DNA of 64,000 bases, from assembly GCA_023404345.1 (NCBI GenBank), contig JAEYCB010000066.1, positions 1-64,000 of the forward strand, in the 5' to 3' direction. A program made the translations under genes and the position numbers. This document shows positions 24,664 to 32,735 of this stretch, piece by piece. Position 1 is the first letter of the stretch, and the number at the start of each line of letters is the position of its first letter. The notes under the pieces were generated by a model that saw only the letters and a list, made by a program, of their open reading frames with translations, did not search any database and was not told the DNA's origin. This DNA comes from Bacillota bacterium. GTDB lineage: Bacteria; Bacillota; Clostridia; Christensenellales; Aristaeellaceae.

Positions 24664-26832
24664 ATGGATAAGGATAACCGCATGATGGGCCGGGTAACCA
24701 TTCCCACGGACGTGGACGTGGTGGACGACACCCTTAAGCTAATGGAACGCTGGGGCGCAGACGCCCTGCGCGACTGCGACGGCACGGACTTCCCCGAAGC
24801 GCTCCGCTCCACCGGAGCCAAGGTATATGCCACCTACTACACTACCCGCAAGGATAACGACTGGGCCCGCCAAAATCCGGATGAGGTGCAGCAATGCTAC
24901 ATCATGACGGGATTTCACACGGCGACCGCTCCGGAATTGCGCATCCCGCTGATGCAGGGCGTATCGCCGGAACTGATGCAGGTTAACACCCGTGACGACA
25001 TTCACCGCTGGTGGGAAGTAATGGACCGCACTGAGGGCACTGTCGTGGACACGGCGCAATGGTCCTATGAGGATGGTGTGGTGACCGTTCATGACGCCAA
25101 ACCCTACCATGAATACACGGTCAGCTTCCTGTGCTACCTCATCTGGGACCCGGTGCACATGTATAACGCCATCGTCAATGAGTGGAAGGATTTCGAGCAC
25201 CAGATCACCTTCGATGTACGCCAGCCTAAGACGCATGCCTTTAGCCTGAAGCGCCTGCGCACCTTCCTGGAGAACCATCCGTATGTAAACGTGGTGCGCT
25301 ACACCACGTTCTTCCACCAGTTCACGCTGGTCTTTGACGAACTCAAACGCCAGAAGTACGTGGACTGGTACGGCTATTCCGCCTCGGTGTCCCCCTACAT
25401 CCTGGAGCGGTTTGAAAAGGAAGTGGGCTATCCCTTCCGGCCTGAGTACATCGTCGATCAGGGCTACTACAACAACCAGTACCGCGTTCCCAGCAAGGAA
25501 TACCTGGACTTCCAGGCCTTCCAGCGGCGGGAGGTCGCGGCGTTGGCCAGGGAGTTTGTGGACATCACCCATGAGTATGGCCGAGAGGCCATGATGTTCC
25601 TGGGCGACCACTGGATTGGCACTGAGCCGTTCATGCCGGAATTTGCCGGCATCGGGCTGGACGCGGTGGTGGGCAGCGTCGGAAACGGCAGTACGCTACG
25701 CCTGATCAGCGACATTCCCGGCGTCAAATACACCGAGGGACGCTTTTTGCCCTACTTCTTCCCCGATACCTTCCACGAGGGCGGCGATCCTGTGGGCGAG
25801 GCGCGCGACAACTGGCTTACCGCCCGGCGCGCCATTCTGCGCAAGCCCATCGACCGCATCGGCTACGGCGGCTACCTCAAGCTGGCCTGCCAGTTCCCGG
25901 AGTTCCTTGATTATGTGGAAAGTGTGTGTAACGAGTTCCGGCAGCTTTACCAAAACGTCCAGGGCGGCCGGCTAGTGTGCCTGAGGCACGTGGCCGTGCT
26001 CAACTGCTGGGGCAAGGCACGCTCCTGGGGCTGTCACATGGTGCACCATGCCCTGTATCAGAAGGAGAATTACAGCTACGCAGGCGTGATTGAGGCGCTT
26101 AGTGGCGCGCCGTTCGACGTATCCTTCATCAGCTTCGAGGACATCGAGAAGCACCCTGATCTCCTGAATGGTCTGGATGTGCTCATCTGTGTGGGCGATG
26201 GCGACACCGCACATACTGGCGGCAGATGGTGGGAAAACGCACTGGTTGCGTCCGCCATCCGTGGCTTTGTGCTTGGCGGCGGCGGCTTCATCGGCGTGGG
26301 CGAGCCCAGCGGCCATCAGTATCAGGGCCATTATTTCCAGCTGGCCTCGGTGCTGGGCGTGGAAAAGGAAACGGGCTTTACCCTGGGCTACGGAAAGTTT
26401 AACCAGCAGGAGCATCCTGAGCACTTCCTGCTGGAGGATGCCAGCGAGCCCGTTAACTTCGGCGAAGGCAAGAAGGGCGTGTATGCGCTGGAAGGCACGC
26501 AGGTGCTCATCAAGTGCAATGGCGATGTGCAGCTGAGCGTCAACGATGCGGGCAAGGGACGCGCGGTTTATGTGAGCGGCCTGCCCTACAGCCCGCAGAA
26601 CGCGCGCCTTCTGCACCGCGCGGTGATGTGGGCCTCTCATGGCGAGGGAGAGCTGCGCCGCTGGTTCAGCGAAAACCCCGCCGTGGATGTGCATGCCTAT
26701 GAGGGCAGCCGTAAGTACTGCGTGGTCAACAACTCTGCCGAGACTCAGTCCACCACCGTGTACCGCGGCGATGGCTCCTCCTTCCCGCTGGAGCTGGCTG
26801 CGGGTGGGATTGAGTGGTTCGATATGGAATAA
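24664..26832 (+). CDS. lnpA: GH112 phosphorylase: 1,3-beta-galactosyl-N-acetylhexosamine phosphorylase
   Basis: 722 residues with no signal peptide, cytoplasmic. The protein matches the GH112 pattern from end to end: GRVTIPTD at the N terminus, WGADALRDCDGTDFP, the TIM-barrel active-site segment FLGDHWIGTEPF with Asp315, which aligns with the proposed acid catalyst Asp313 of the Bifidobacterium enzyme, and a C-terminal glutamine-amidotransferase-like and beta domain. GH112 enzymes split galacto-N-biose or lacto-N-biose (or, in some clostridia, galactosyl-rhamnose) with phosphate to give alpha-galactose 1-phosphate and the free second sugar. The acceptor-site residues that separate these activities were not compared. 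The ABC importer just upstream should bring in the substrate. Confidence 0.88.
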   Translation: MDKDNRMMGRVTIPTDVDVVDDTLKLMERWGADALRDCDGTDFPEALRSTGAKVYATYYTTRKDNDWARQNPDEVQQCYIMTGFHTATAPELRIPLMQGVSPELMQVNTRDDIHRWWEVMDRTEGTVVDTAQWSYEDGVVTVHDAKPYHEYTVSFLCYLIWDPVHMYNAIVNEWKDFEHQITFDVRQPKTHAFSLKRLRTFLENHPYVNVVRYTTFFHQFTLVFDELKRQKYVDWYGYSASVSPYILERFEKEVGYPFRPEYIVDQGYYNNQYRVPSKEYLDFQAFQRREVAALAREFVDITHEYGREAMMFLGDHWIGTEPFMPEFAGIGLDAVVGSVGNGSTLRLISDIPGVKYTEGRFLPYFFPDTFHEGGDPVGEARDNWLTARRAILRKPIDRIGYGGYLKLACQFPEFLDYVESVCNEFRQLYQNVQGGRLVCLRHVAVLNCWGKARSWGCHMVHHALYQKENYSYAGVIEALSGAPFDVSFISFEDIEKHPDLLNGLDVLICVGDGDTAHTGGRWWENALVASAIRGFVLGGGGFIGVGEPSGHQYQGHYFQLASVLGVEKETGFTLGYGKFNQQEHPEHFLLEDASEPVNFGEGKKGVYALEGTQVLIKCNGDVQLSVNDAGKGRAVYVSGLPYSPQNARLLHRAVMWASHGEGELRRWFSENPAVDVHAYEGSRKYCVVNNSAETQSTTVYRGDGSSFPLELAAGGIEWFDME

Positions 26833-27206
26833 TCCAAATGAAAAGCGTTCCCGGCTGTTTGCATTGTTTTGTCAAGGGTGTTTTCTAATTTCCTCGAACA
26901 TGAGAGAATTTGGACAAAGGGCTTCAATAATGAAAGAGGCGCTGCTTATCCATGAACAAAAGTTTCAGACCGTTGACAAAGTCGTCAACGGTCTGAAACT
27001 TTATCGAAAAACACAAAACAGTATCTGCATTGTTCATCTCAACTATTCCAAGAAGACTGCTGTTGCATATGTGCATGTGTAAATCCACCTGGTTGAGGAT
27101 GGCGCTCGCGGTTTTAGAACAAAAATACGATGAAGATGCAACCACCTACTTGAAGGAGTTTTCTTCTACCAAACGCAATGAAACTGTTATGGTTTTCAAA
27201 ACGAAA
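26833..27206. other. Gene-poor stretch after the GH112 operon
   Basis: Holds a strong hairpin (26960-27001). Short open frames exist, such as one ending at about 27215 (EQKYDEDATTYLKEF), but they lack ribosome sites and known motifs; that one may be the tail of a lost gene. Confidence 0.5.
26960..27001. terminator. Perfect 18-bp hairpin, bidirectional terminator
   Basis: AAGTTTCAGACCGTTGAC (26960-26977), six-base loop, and its exact complement (26984-27001). A-rich on the left and TTTATC on the right permit termination in both directions. The stem is unusually long and perfect for a terminator. Confidence 0.65.
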
Positions 27207-27239
27207 TTGACATAACACACTCATTGGGTGCGTTACAAT
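27207..27239 (+). promoter_or_regulatory. Promoter and inverted-repeat operator of the AbiE-like pair
   Basis: TTGACA (27207-27212) and TACAAT (27234-27239) enclose the inverted repeat TAACACAC-N7-GTGCGTTA (27213-27235). The 21-base spacing is long. An operator between the hexamers fits autorepression by the antitoxin. Confidence 0.5.
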
Positions 27240-27256
27240 GTTGTGAGGTGATAACC

Positions 27257-27906
27257 ATGACCATTCGTGAGATGAGAGCTTCTCTGGGCAACACGCAGGG
27301 TGAATTTGCTGCCCGTTACAACATCCCGTTTCGCACTGTACAGAACTGGGAGACTGGTGTGCGAAGCCGCCGGAGTATATCATTGATCTGCTGGAAAGCC
27401 GTGTCCGCGCTGATCTGGTCAACCGGAGAACGGTAGAACTGTCGAAGTATAGTCCGCAGAAGCGTGACCTGCCCAAGCGCCGTGACTATGTAGGCGCAAT
27501 GACATGGCTGAAGGCTGTTCGAAATTGCCTTGGCGAAAAGATCGTCTTTACATTGGATGAGGCGCTGATGTGTCAGGGACATTTCAGCAGTCGCAGCGAT
27601 GAGTATCTGGTCTGGGTATATGGTGATAATACCGTTACCCAGTACAATGGCGTGGTCGTGCTGGGAAATCAGGTGAGCCCGCACAGCGTCAGGGAACGCA
27701 ATGACCTGCTGTACACGGACTGCAACAGAACCCTGTCTGATGCGCTAGCAAACGAAGCAATTCTGGATATGCGGGGCATCACCGAAGCGATCAGCAAGTA
27801 TTATTACCGAAATGGTGAGAGCTTTGACGGACTGACTATTGCACCGGAATATCAGACAAGGTTTGACCGGTTGGCTGAAGAGGCCATTGATTATGATGGA
27901 AATTGA
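27257..27906 (+). pseudogene. Frameshifted HTH antitoxin-like gene (AbiEi-type partner)
   Basis: From ATG 27257 the first 35 residues form an XRE-like helix-turn-helix (TQGEFAARYNIPFRTVQNWE). At about 27360 the expected KPPEYIIDLLE continuation appears only in the next frame, so one base has been lost. The second frame runs on to the stop at 27906 with a C-terminal domain that I do not recognise (RTLSDALANEAILDM, AISKYYYRNGESF). It lies 14 bases before an AbiEii-like gene, so it was probably the antitoxin of a type IV toxin-antitoxin system. As read, it makes only a truncated peptide. Confidence 0.7.
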
Positions 27907-27920
27907 GGGAGTGGCGTGTA

Positions 27921-28655
27921 ATGACCATTACGGCTGAAGAAAGACTGATGTATCAGGTGATGAAAACTATCTATGACAGCGGCATTCCTGTCAGCTTCAA
28001 GGGCTCCATGGTGCTGAAAGCCTGTCTGCTGGAAGCTGGTTATGCCGAAGAAACACGCCATACTGTAGACATTGACGGCAACTGAAACTCCGATACGCCG
28101 CCGTCAGCTGAGTAGATGGTGGAGGCCTTGCAGGAAGCTATCCGCAAGCAGGGCATTGATCTGGAGGTCGGCATCTACAGAATGTACGGTGAGAGCCGTT
28201 CTGCTGGCTTTGAACTGACTGACAGAGATACCGGCGAAGTACTGTTCTCCATGGACATTGATGTGAACCGTCCTATTCCTTCGACTAAAATGTACGAAGT
28301 GGAAGGGCTGCGCTTCTGGGGCGTAGCTCCTGCCCAGATGATCGCAGACAAGATTTCTGCGCTTTCCAGCGATAAGATATTCTGAAGGATCAAAGATGTC
28401 GTTGATCTGTATTACTTCTCCAAGGTGTTTAATTTTGATAAGGAAGATGTTCAGAAACGCCTGAAAGACAGCGACTGGGAACTTGGTAGTTTTTACGGTT
28501 TTCTCCACCGGCGTGGCAAGTTGGAACACTTCTATGAGAAATTCCGATTTGCGGGCGATGCGGATAAGCCGCTGTTTGCGGATGTGCACCACGCTGTAAA
28601 GCAGCATATCAAAGTGATCTTGCCCAAGGAAAGAAGTATGGATTGCGAAAGATAA
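27921..28655 (+). pseudogene. AbiEii/AbiGii-type nucleotidyltransferase toxin with three in-frame stops
   Basis: One frame from ATG 27921 to TAA 28655 encodes an AbiEii-like protein of about 244 codons: FKGSMVLKACL near residue 34 (nucleotidyltransferase G-S motif), RHTVDIDGN (metal-binding DxD), SAGFELTDRDTGEVLFSMDIDV, and a C-terminal DVVDLYYFSKVF block. It is cut by TGA at 28083, TAG at 28113 and TGA at 28383. Each stop is one transition from a likely sense codon (TGG, CAG, CGA). The toxin must be inactive, which agrees with the broken antitoxin gene. Confidence 0.8.
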
Positions 28656-28703
28656 ACCATCGCCCAGCATTGCATAAGTGTTGAATGCAGGGCGATGGTT
28701 TCT
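28654..28703 (+). terminator. Terminator of the AbiE-like pair
   Basis: AAACCATCGCCC and GGGCGATGGTTT pair over 12 bp, with an inner GCATT/AATGC stem, then TCTTAG. It overlaps the TAA stop. Confidence 0.65.
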
Positions 28704-29015
28704 TAGACTGTGCGATGTGAGATTCACTTAAGCGACTTTTCTGCATCTCAGCATTTTTCATCTTTGAGTGCAAACAAAAACCAGCTTTACATTCAAAAAA
28801 CTCAACCGGATTCACATTATCCGCCAAGCAATCACACTCAAGCGTTTTGCTTTTTATGCGTTCGTTGGAAATTGCCGAAAGGCGCAAAATCATTCTTGAG
28901 CAGGCAGCCATGATCTGTTTGCAGAAAACAAAATACCGGATTGCGATCCAAAACTGTTGCAATATCGCTATTCAATTGTTATTATATTGTTATTCTACAA
29001 TATGGAGAGATTTGG
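28704..29015. other. AT-rich intergenic stretch
   Basis: No gene supported. The last 60 bases are very AT-rich with TACAAT at about 29001 and several TTGTTA/TTGCAA sequences, so the promoter of the Dabb-LacI pair is probably here, but spacing does not single one out. Confidence 0.4.
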
Positions 29016-29300
29016 ATGATCAAGCATGTGTACCTGTATAAACTGAAGCAGGAGGCTTCCGCCGAAGAAGTGAGGCAGAAACTGTTGTCTTTGCGCGAAC
29101 GGGTTCCGCAAATCGCGCGTATGGAGGTGGGCTTGAATTTCAAACCTGCCGAAAACGCCTACGATCTGATTGAAAGCTGTGAATTCAACACCCTGGAGGA
29201 TTTTCGCACTTTTGGCCTGGATGCATATCATGAAGAGATTCGTCAGTATATGAAAACGGTTGCTGAACACGGAGTCAAAATCGATTACGAGATGGAATAA
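29016..29300 (+). CDS. Dabb-domain (stress-responsive alpha/beta barrel) protein
   Basis: 94 residues from ATG 29016 with GGAGA upstream. The sequence MIKHVYLYKLKQEASAEEV, with VPQIARMEVGLNFKP and NTLEDFRTFGLDAYHEEI, follows the Dabb (dimeric ferredoxin-like barrel) pattern closely, ending about residue 94. Dabb proteins are small dimers; some act as cyclases or bind metabolites, and most bacterial ones are uncharacterised. The LacI-type regulator starts 4 bases after its stop, so they share a transcript at the head of the Tm-1-like/ABC locus. Confidence 0.85.
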   Translation: MIKHVYLYKLKQEASAEEVRQKLLSLRERVPQIARMEVGLNFKPAENAYDLIESCEFNTLEDFRTFGLDAYHEEIRQYMKTVAEHGVKIDYEME

Positions 29301-29304
29301 GAAA

Positions 29305-30294
29305 ATGACCAAAAAAATTACGCAAGAAGATATTGCAAGAGCTACAAATCTTTCTAAATATGCGGTTTCCCGGGCGCTGGCCGGCAAAAGCGGAACCAGC
29401 GAGGCCACGCGCGAGCGCGTGCTTGAGGCGTGCAAGCAGCTGGGTTATGTACGTTCTACGCCGAAGGCCAGCAGTCAGTATATTCTGCTGATAATCCCCA
29501 AGAGCGATATGAACGACCCCGCCTTCTGGATGAAGGTGGTGCAGGGCGTGGAAAGCGGCGCTGCCAAAAAAGGGTACATCCTGCATATCAAAATTTTGCG
29601 CGGCAGCGATGTGGCGCTGACGGAACGCGAATTGGAAGGCGCGGCGGGCGTGATCTTTGCGGGCTACAAGAGCCTTGATTTTGCCTATAATCGCAAGGTG
29701 AACAAGCCTGCTGTGCTGATGAGCTATCCTCCTGTGAATATGTTCCAGATGGATTGCCTCTACTGTGCGGATCTTGAAAGCAGCACCACGCTGTGTCAGA
29801 AGCTGCTGGATTGGGGCCATCGCCGTTTTGCCTACTGCGGCGACGGTGCGCGTCCCTCGGCAGCGCATCGCCTGAACGGCATTAACAAGCAGCTGGCTCA
29901 GCATGGGCTGGAGATCGAGCAGCATCTGCGGGTAAGCGATCTGGAGGATGTGCAGGCGCTGACCGACCGCTGGCGCGCACAGAAGGAAGCGGGTACTCTG
30001 CCCACGGCTTTCCTGTGTGAAAACGATGTGATGGTGAATTTCGTTATGCGCGCAACCGTGCAGCTGCAGCTGCGTGTGCCGGAGGATATTTCGATCGTCT
30101 CGTTCAATAACGATACGCGTGATATCCGCGCCATTTCAGTCACCGGCATGGGCCTGGACAAGATTGAGTTTGGCAAGGAAGCGGTGCAGATGCTGTTTGA
30201 CCGTATCGACAGGCCGAAAACCACCTATAAGCGGATTGCCATGCTTCATCAGTACTACGACAATCATACGGCCGGTCCATGCGAGACGCCATAA
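29305..30294 (+). CDS. LacI/GalR-family transcriptional regulator
   Basis: 329 residues. The N-terminal HTH is TQEDIARATNLSKYAVSRAL (about 6-25), then a hinge and a periplasmic-binding-protein-like effector domain (IPKSDMNDPAFWMKVVQGVE, GHRRFAYCGDG, AFLCENDVMV, DISIVSFNNDTRDI). It probably represses the divergon of enzymes and transporter downstream and responds to the imported compound or its product. A terminator follows at 30312, separating it from the next gene, which has its own promoter. Confidence 0.88.
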   Translation: MTKKITQEDIARATNLSKYAVSRALAGKSGTSEATRERVLEACKQLGYVRSTPKASSQYILLIIPKSDMNDPAFWMKVVQGVESGAAKKGYILHIKILRGSDVALTERELEGAAGVIFAGYKSLDFAYNRKVNKPAVLMSYPPVNMFQMDCLYCADLESSTTLCQKLLDWGHRRFAYCGDGARPSAAHRLNGINKQLAQHGLEIEQHLRVSDLEDVQALTDRWRAQKEAGTLPTAFLCENDVMVNFVMRATVQLQLRVPEDISIVSFNNDTRDIRAISVTGMGLDKIEFGKEAVQMLFDRIDRPKTTYKRIAMLHQYYDNHTAGPCETP

Positions 30295-30311
30295 AACAAA
30301 GCGGGTTCAAG

Positions 30312-30337
30312 AAGAAGACGTCAAGTCTTCTTTTTTT
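30312..30337 (+). terminator. Terminator of the LacI-type regulator gene
   Basis: AAGAAGAC, loop GTCAA, GTCTTCTT merging into a run of eight T. Confidence 0.85.
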
Positions 30338-30406
30338 ACACCGTTTGTTATGATAAATAATAAAAAATTATTCAATAAATTATGATAAAAATATAGCTTA
30401 GAATTC

Positions 30407-30435
30407 TTTACAAAGAGAAACTTGCATGCTATAAT
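30407..30435 (+). promoter_or_regulatory. Strong sigma-A promoter of the Tm-1-like / ABC operon
   Basis: TTTACA (30407-30412), 17 bases, TATAAT (30430-30435) preceded by TGC. It leaves a leader of about 120 bases. Confidence 0.8.
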
Positions 30436-30470
30436 CCAAATATCTCATAAGCTGTCCTCTGAAAACGAAT

Positions 30471-30486
30471 ATCACAAATTTGTGAT
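30471..30486 (+). promoter_or_regulatory. Perfect palindrome ATCACAAATTTGTGAT, candidate operator
   Basis: A 16-bp perfect palindrome about 30 bases downstream of the expected transcription start, a position suited to repression by road-block. Its A/T centre differs from the central CG of most LacI-family operators, so the cognate protein may be another regulator. Confidence 0.55.
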
Positions 30487-30563
30487 GAGTGGTAATTGTT
30501 TTGTTGGTTTGGCATCCTTGTTTACCCAAAAAGAATATTTACGGACATAACGGAGACGAAAAT

Positions 30564-31790
30564 ATGAATAAAATTATCCTAATGTTAGGTACTTTCGATT
30601 CAAAGAGTAAGGAATTTGCGTATCTGTACAGCGAGCTCAAACGCCGCGGCGCCAATGTTTTGACCATGAACACCGGCGTGCTTGGCGGCACCGATCTGTT
30701 TGAGATTGATATTCCGGCCGAGGAAGTCGCCCTGCGCGGCGGCGAATCGCTGGAAGTGCTGCGCAAGAATGCGGATCGCGGCGTGGCTATGGGCGTCATG
30801 TCCAAGGGCGCACGTGCTATCTGTCAGGAACTGCAGCAGCAGGGAAGGATTCACGCTGTCATCGGCATGGGCGGCGGCGGCGGCACCTCTATCGCCACCA
30901 CGGCCATGCAGGGCCTGCCCGTGGGCTTCCCCAAGGTGTGTATCACTACGCTGGCTTCCGGCAACACCAGCGAGTACGTTGGCTCCAAGGACATCGTGCT
31001 CTTCCCCTCCATTGTGGACATTGCCGGCATCAACCAGTTCTCCCGCCTGATCATCTCCCGTGCGGCAGGCGCGATCTGCGGCATGGTGGAAACGGATCCC
31101 ATCATGGATGAAAATGACGACCCCATTGTGATGATCTCCATGTTCGGCAACACCACCAAGTGCGTGGAAATGTGCGCCGAAATGCTGAAGGAGAAGGGTT
31201 TCGAATCCCTCATCTTCCATGCCACCGGCGGCGGCGGACGCGCGATGGAATCCCTGATCCTTGAAAACATGGCGGTTGCAGTGCTGGATATCACCACTAC
31301 CGAATGGGCCGACGAATACTGCGGCGGCGCTCTGACGGCCGGCCCGCAGCGCCTGGATGGCCCCGGCATTGTGGGCATTCCGCATGTGATTTGTCCCGGC
31401 TGTCTGGACATGGTCAACTTTGGCGGTCTGGATACCATACCCGAAAAGTACAAGCAGGGCGACCGCAACCTGTCCGTGTGGAATCCCATGGTCACCCTCA
31501 TGCGCACCACGAAGGAAGAGAACATCGGTCTGGGCAAGGTGCTTGCTGAAAAGGCCAACGCCTCCAAGGCTCCCGTTGCATTCATTCTGCCCAAGCGCGG
31601 ATTGTCCATTCTGGACGCCGAAGGCGAGCGCTTCTGGGACCCTGAAGCGGATCAGGCGCTGTTTGACTCCATCCGCGAGCATGCCAATCCTGAAATTCCC
31701 ATCTGGGAGATCGACGCCAACATCAACGACCCGCTCTTTGCGCAGAAGGCTGTCGAACTGCTGATGGAAATATACGCTAAGAAATCCTAA
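30564..31790 (+). CDS. Tm-1-like ATP-binding domain protein (UPF0261)
   Basis: 408 residues from ATG 30564 (GGAGA upstream). The opening KIILMLGTFDSKSKEFAYLY, the glycine-rich GMGGGGGTS at about residue 97, TTLASGNTSEYVG, and HATGGGGRAMESL at about 228 are the signature of the UPF0261/Tm-1-like family. The plant relative Tm-1 binds ATP and fuses this domain to a TIM barrel; in bacteria the two are separate neighbouring genes, as here. The reaction is unknown. Co-transcription with the TIM-barrel gene and a complete importer suggests ATP-dependent handling of the imported compound. Confidence 0.85.
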   Translation: MNKIILMLGTFDSKSKEFAYLYSELKRRGANVLTMNTGVLGGTDLFEIDIPAEEVALRGGESLEVLRKNADRGVAMGVMSKGARAICQELQQQGRIHAVIGMGGGGGTSIATTAMQGLPVGFPKVCITTLASGNTSEYVGSKDIVLFPSIVDIAGINQFSRLIISRAAGAICGMVETDPIMDENDDPIVMISMFGNTTKCVEMCAEMLKEKGFESLIFHATGGGGRAMESLILENMAVAVLDITTTEWADEYCGGALTAGPQRLDGPGIVGIPHVICPGCLDMVNFGGLDTIPEKYKQGDRNLSVWNPMVTLMRTTKEENIGLGKVLAEKANASKAPVAFILPKRGLSILDAEGERFWDPEADQALFDSIREHANPEIPIWEIDANINDPLFAQKAVELLMEIYAKKS

Positions 31791-31823
31791 TTCCAATCCT
31801 CAAAATTGAAAGGAGAAATTATC

Positions 31824-32660
31824 ATGGCGGCTATCGAACGCAGAGAAATCCTTCGCAGGCTGCGCGAAAACATCGAAAAGGGCATTCCGATCATCGGCAC
31901 CGGCGCCGGTACCGGCATCAGCGCCAAGTTTGAGGAAGCTGGCGGCACCGACCTCATCATCATCTACAACTCCGGTCGTTATCGCATGGCTGGCCGCGGT
32001 TCCTGCGCGGGCGTTCTGGCTTATGGTGATGCCAACGCCATCGTGATGGAAATGGCCAATGAAGTGCTGCCCGTCGTCAAGAACACCCCCGTTCTGGCTG
32101 GCGTCAACGGCACCGATCCTTTCAAAGACATGTATCTGTTCCTCAAGCAGGTGAAGGAGCGCGGCTTCAGCGGCGTTCAGAACTTCCCCACCGTGGGCCT
32201 GCTGGAAGGCCGCTTCCGCGCCAACCTCGAGGAGACCGGCATGGGCTATGACAAGGAAGTGGAAATGGTTCGCATCGCTCATGAGATGGATCTGCTCACC
32301 ACTCCCTACGCCTTCAACGTGGAAGAAGCCAAGGAAATGGCCAAGGCCGGCGCCGACATCATCGTCGCCCACTGCGGCTGCACCATCGGCGGCACCATCG
32401 GTGCTGACAGCGTGGTGACCCTGGATGACGCTGCCAAGCTGGTGCAGGACATCCACGATGCGGCTGTCTCCGTCAACCCCGAAGTGATCGTGCTGTGCCA
32501 CGGCGGCCCCATCTCCGGCCCTGAAGACGCCGAGTACATCCTGCAGCACACCACCGGCGTGCACGGCTTCTACGGCGCCTCCAGCGCTGAGCGCCTGCCC
32601 ACCGAGGTGGCCATCACCGAGCACACCAAGAAGTTCAAGAGCATTAGCTTCAAAAAGTAA
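31824..32660 (+). CDS. 'Phosphoenolpyruvate hydrolase' family TIM-barrel protein
   Basis: 278 residues from ATG 31824 with AAAGGAG upstream. Conserved blocks: PIIGTGAGTGISAKFEEAGG (about 24-43), DLIIIYNSGRYRMAGRGS, VLAGVNGTDPF, GFSGVQNFPTVGL, IVAHCGCTIGG. This is the family annotated as PEP hydrolase or 'TIM-barrel signal transduction' protein and equals the C-terminal half of plant Tm-1-type fusions. It belongs to the PEP mutase/isocitrate lyase superfamily fold, so a C-C or P-C lyase or hydrolase reaction is plausible; none is proven. Directly follows the Tm-1-like gene. Confidence 0.82.
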   Translation: MAAIERREILRRLRENIEKGIPIIGTGAGTGISAKFEEAGGTDLIIIYNSGRYRMAGRGSCAGVLAYGDANAIVMEMANEVLPVVKNTPVLAGVNGTDPFKDMYLFLKQVKERGFSGVQNFPTVGLLEGRFRANLEETGMGYDKEVEMVRIAHEMDLLTTPYAFNVEEAKEMAKAGADIIVAHCGCTIGGTIGADSVVTLDDAAKLVQDIHDAAVSVNPEVIVLCHGGPISGPEDAEYILQHTTGVHGFYGASSAERLPTEVAITEHTKKFKSISFKK

Positions 32661-32669
32661 GAACCATTT

Positions 32670-32693
32670 CAGAAGGCTTGCAAGAACCTTCTG
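32670..32693 (+). terminator. Small stem-loop before the ABC binding-protein gene
   Basis: CAGAAGG / CCTTCTG with a 10-base loop and no T run; more likely an mRNA processing or attenuation site than a full terminator. Confidence 0.4.
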
Positions 32694-32735
32694 ATTAAGG
32701 GAGAAACCCACATAAATCAAAAGGAGGACTACCCC

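Noticed and set aside
27030..27215. Small gene before the AbiE-like pair
   Set aside because: No ribosome site or family trait; the final part could be a remnant, but this is not enough for a call.
27921..28655. Stop-codon recoding (TGA/TAG as sense) in the AbiEii-like gene
   Set aside because: TGA and TAA end ordinary genes throughout the window, the antitoxin is frameshifted too, and two different stop codons would need recoding.
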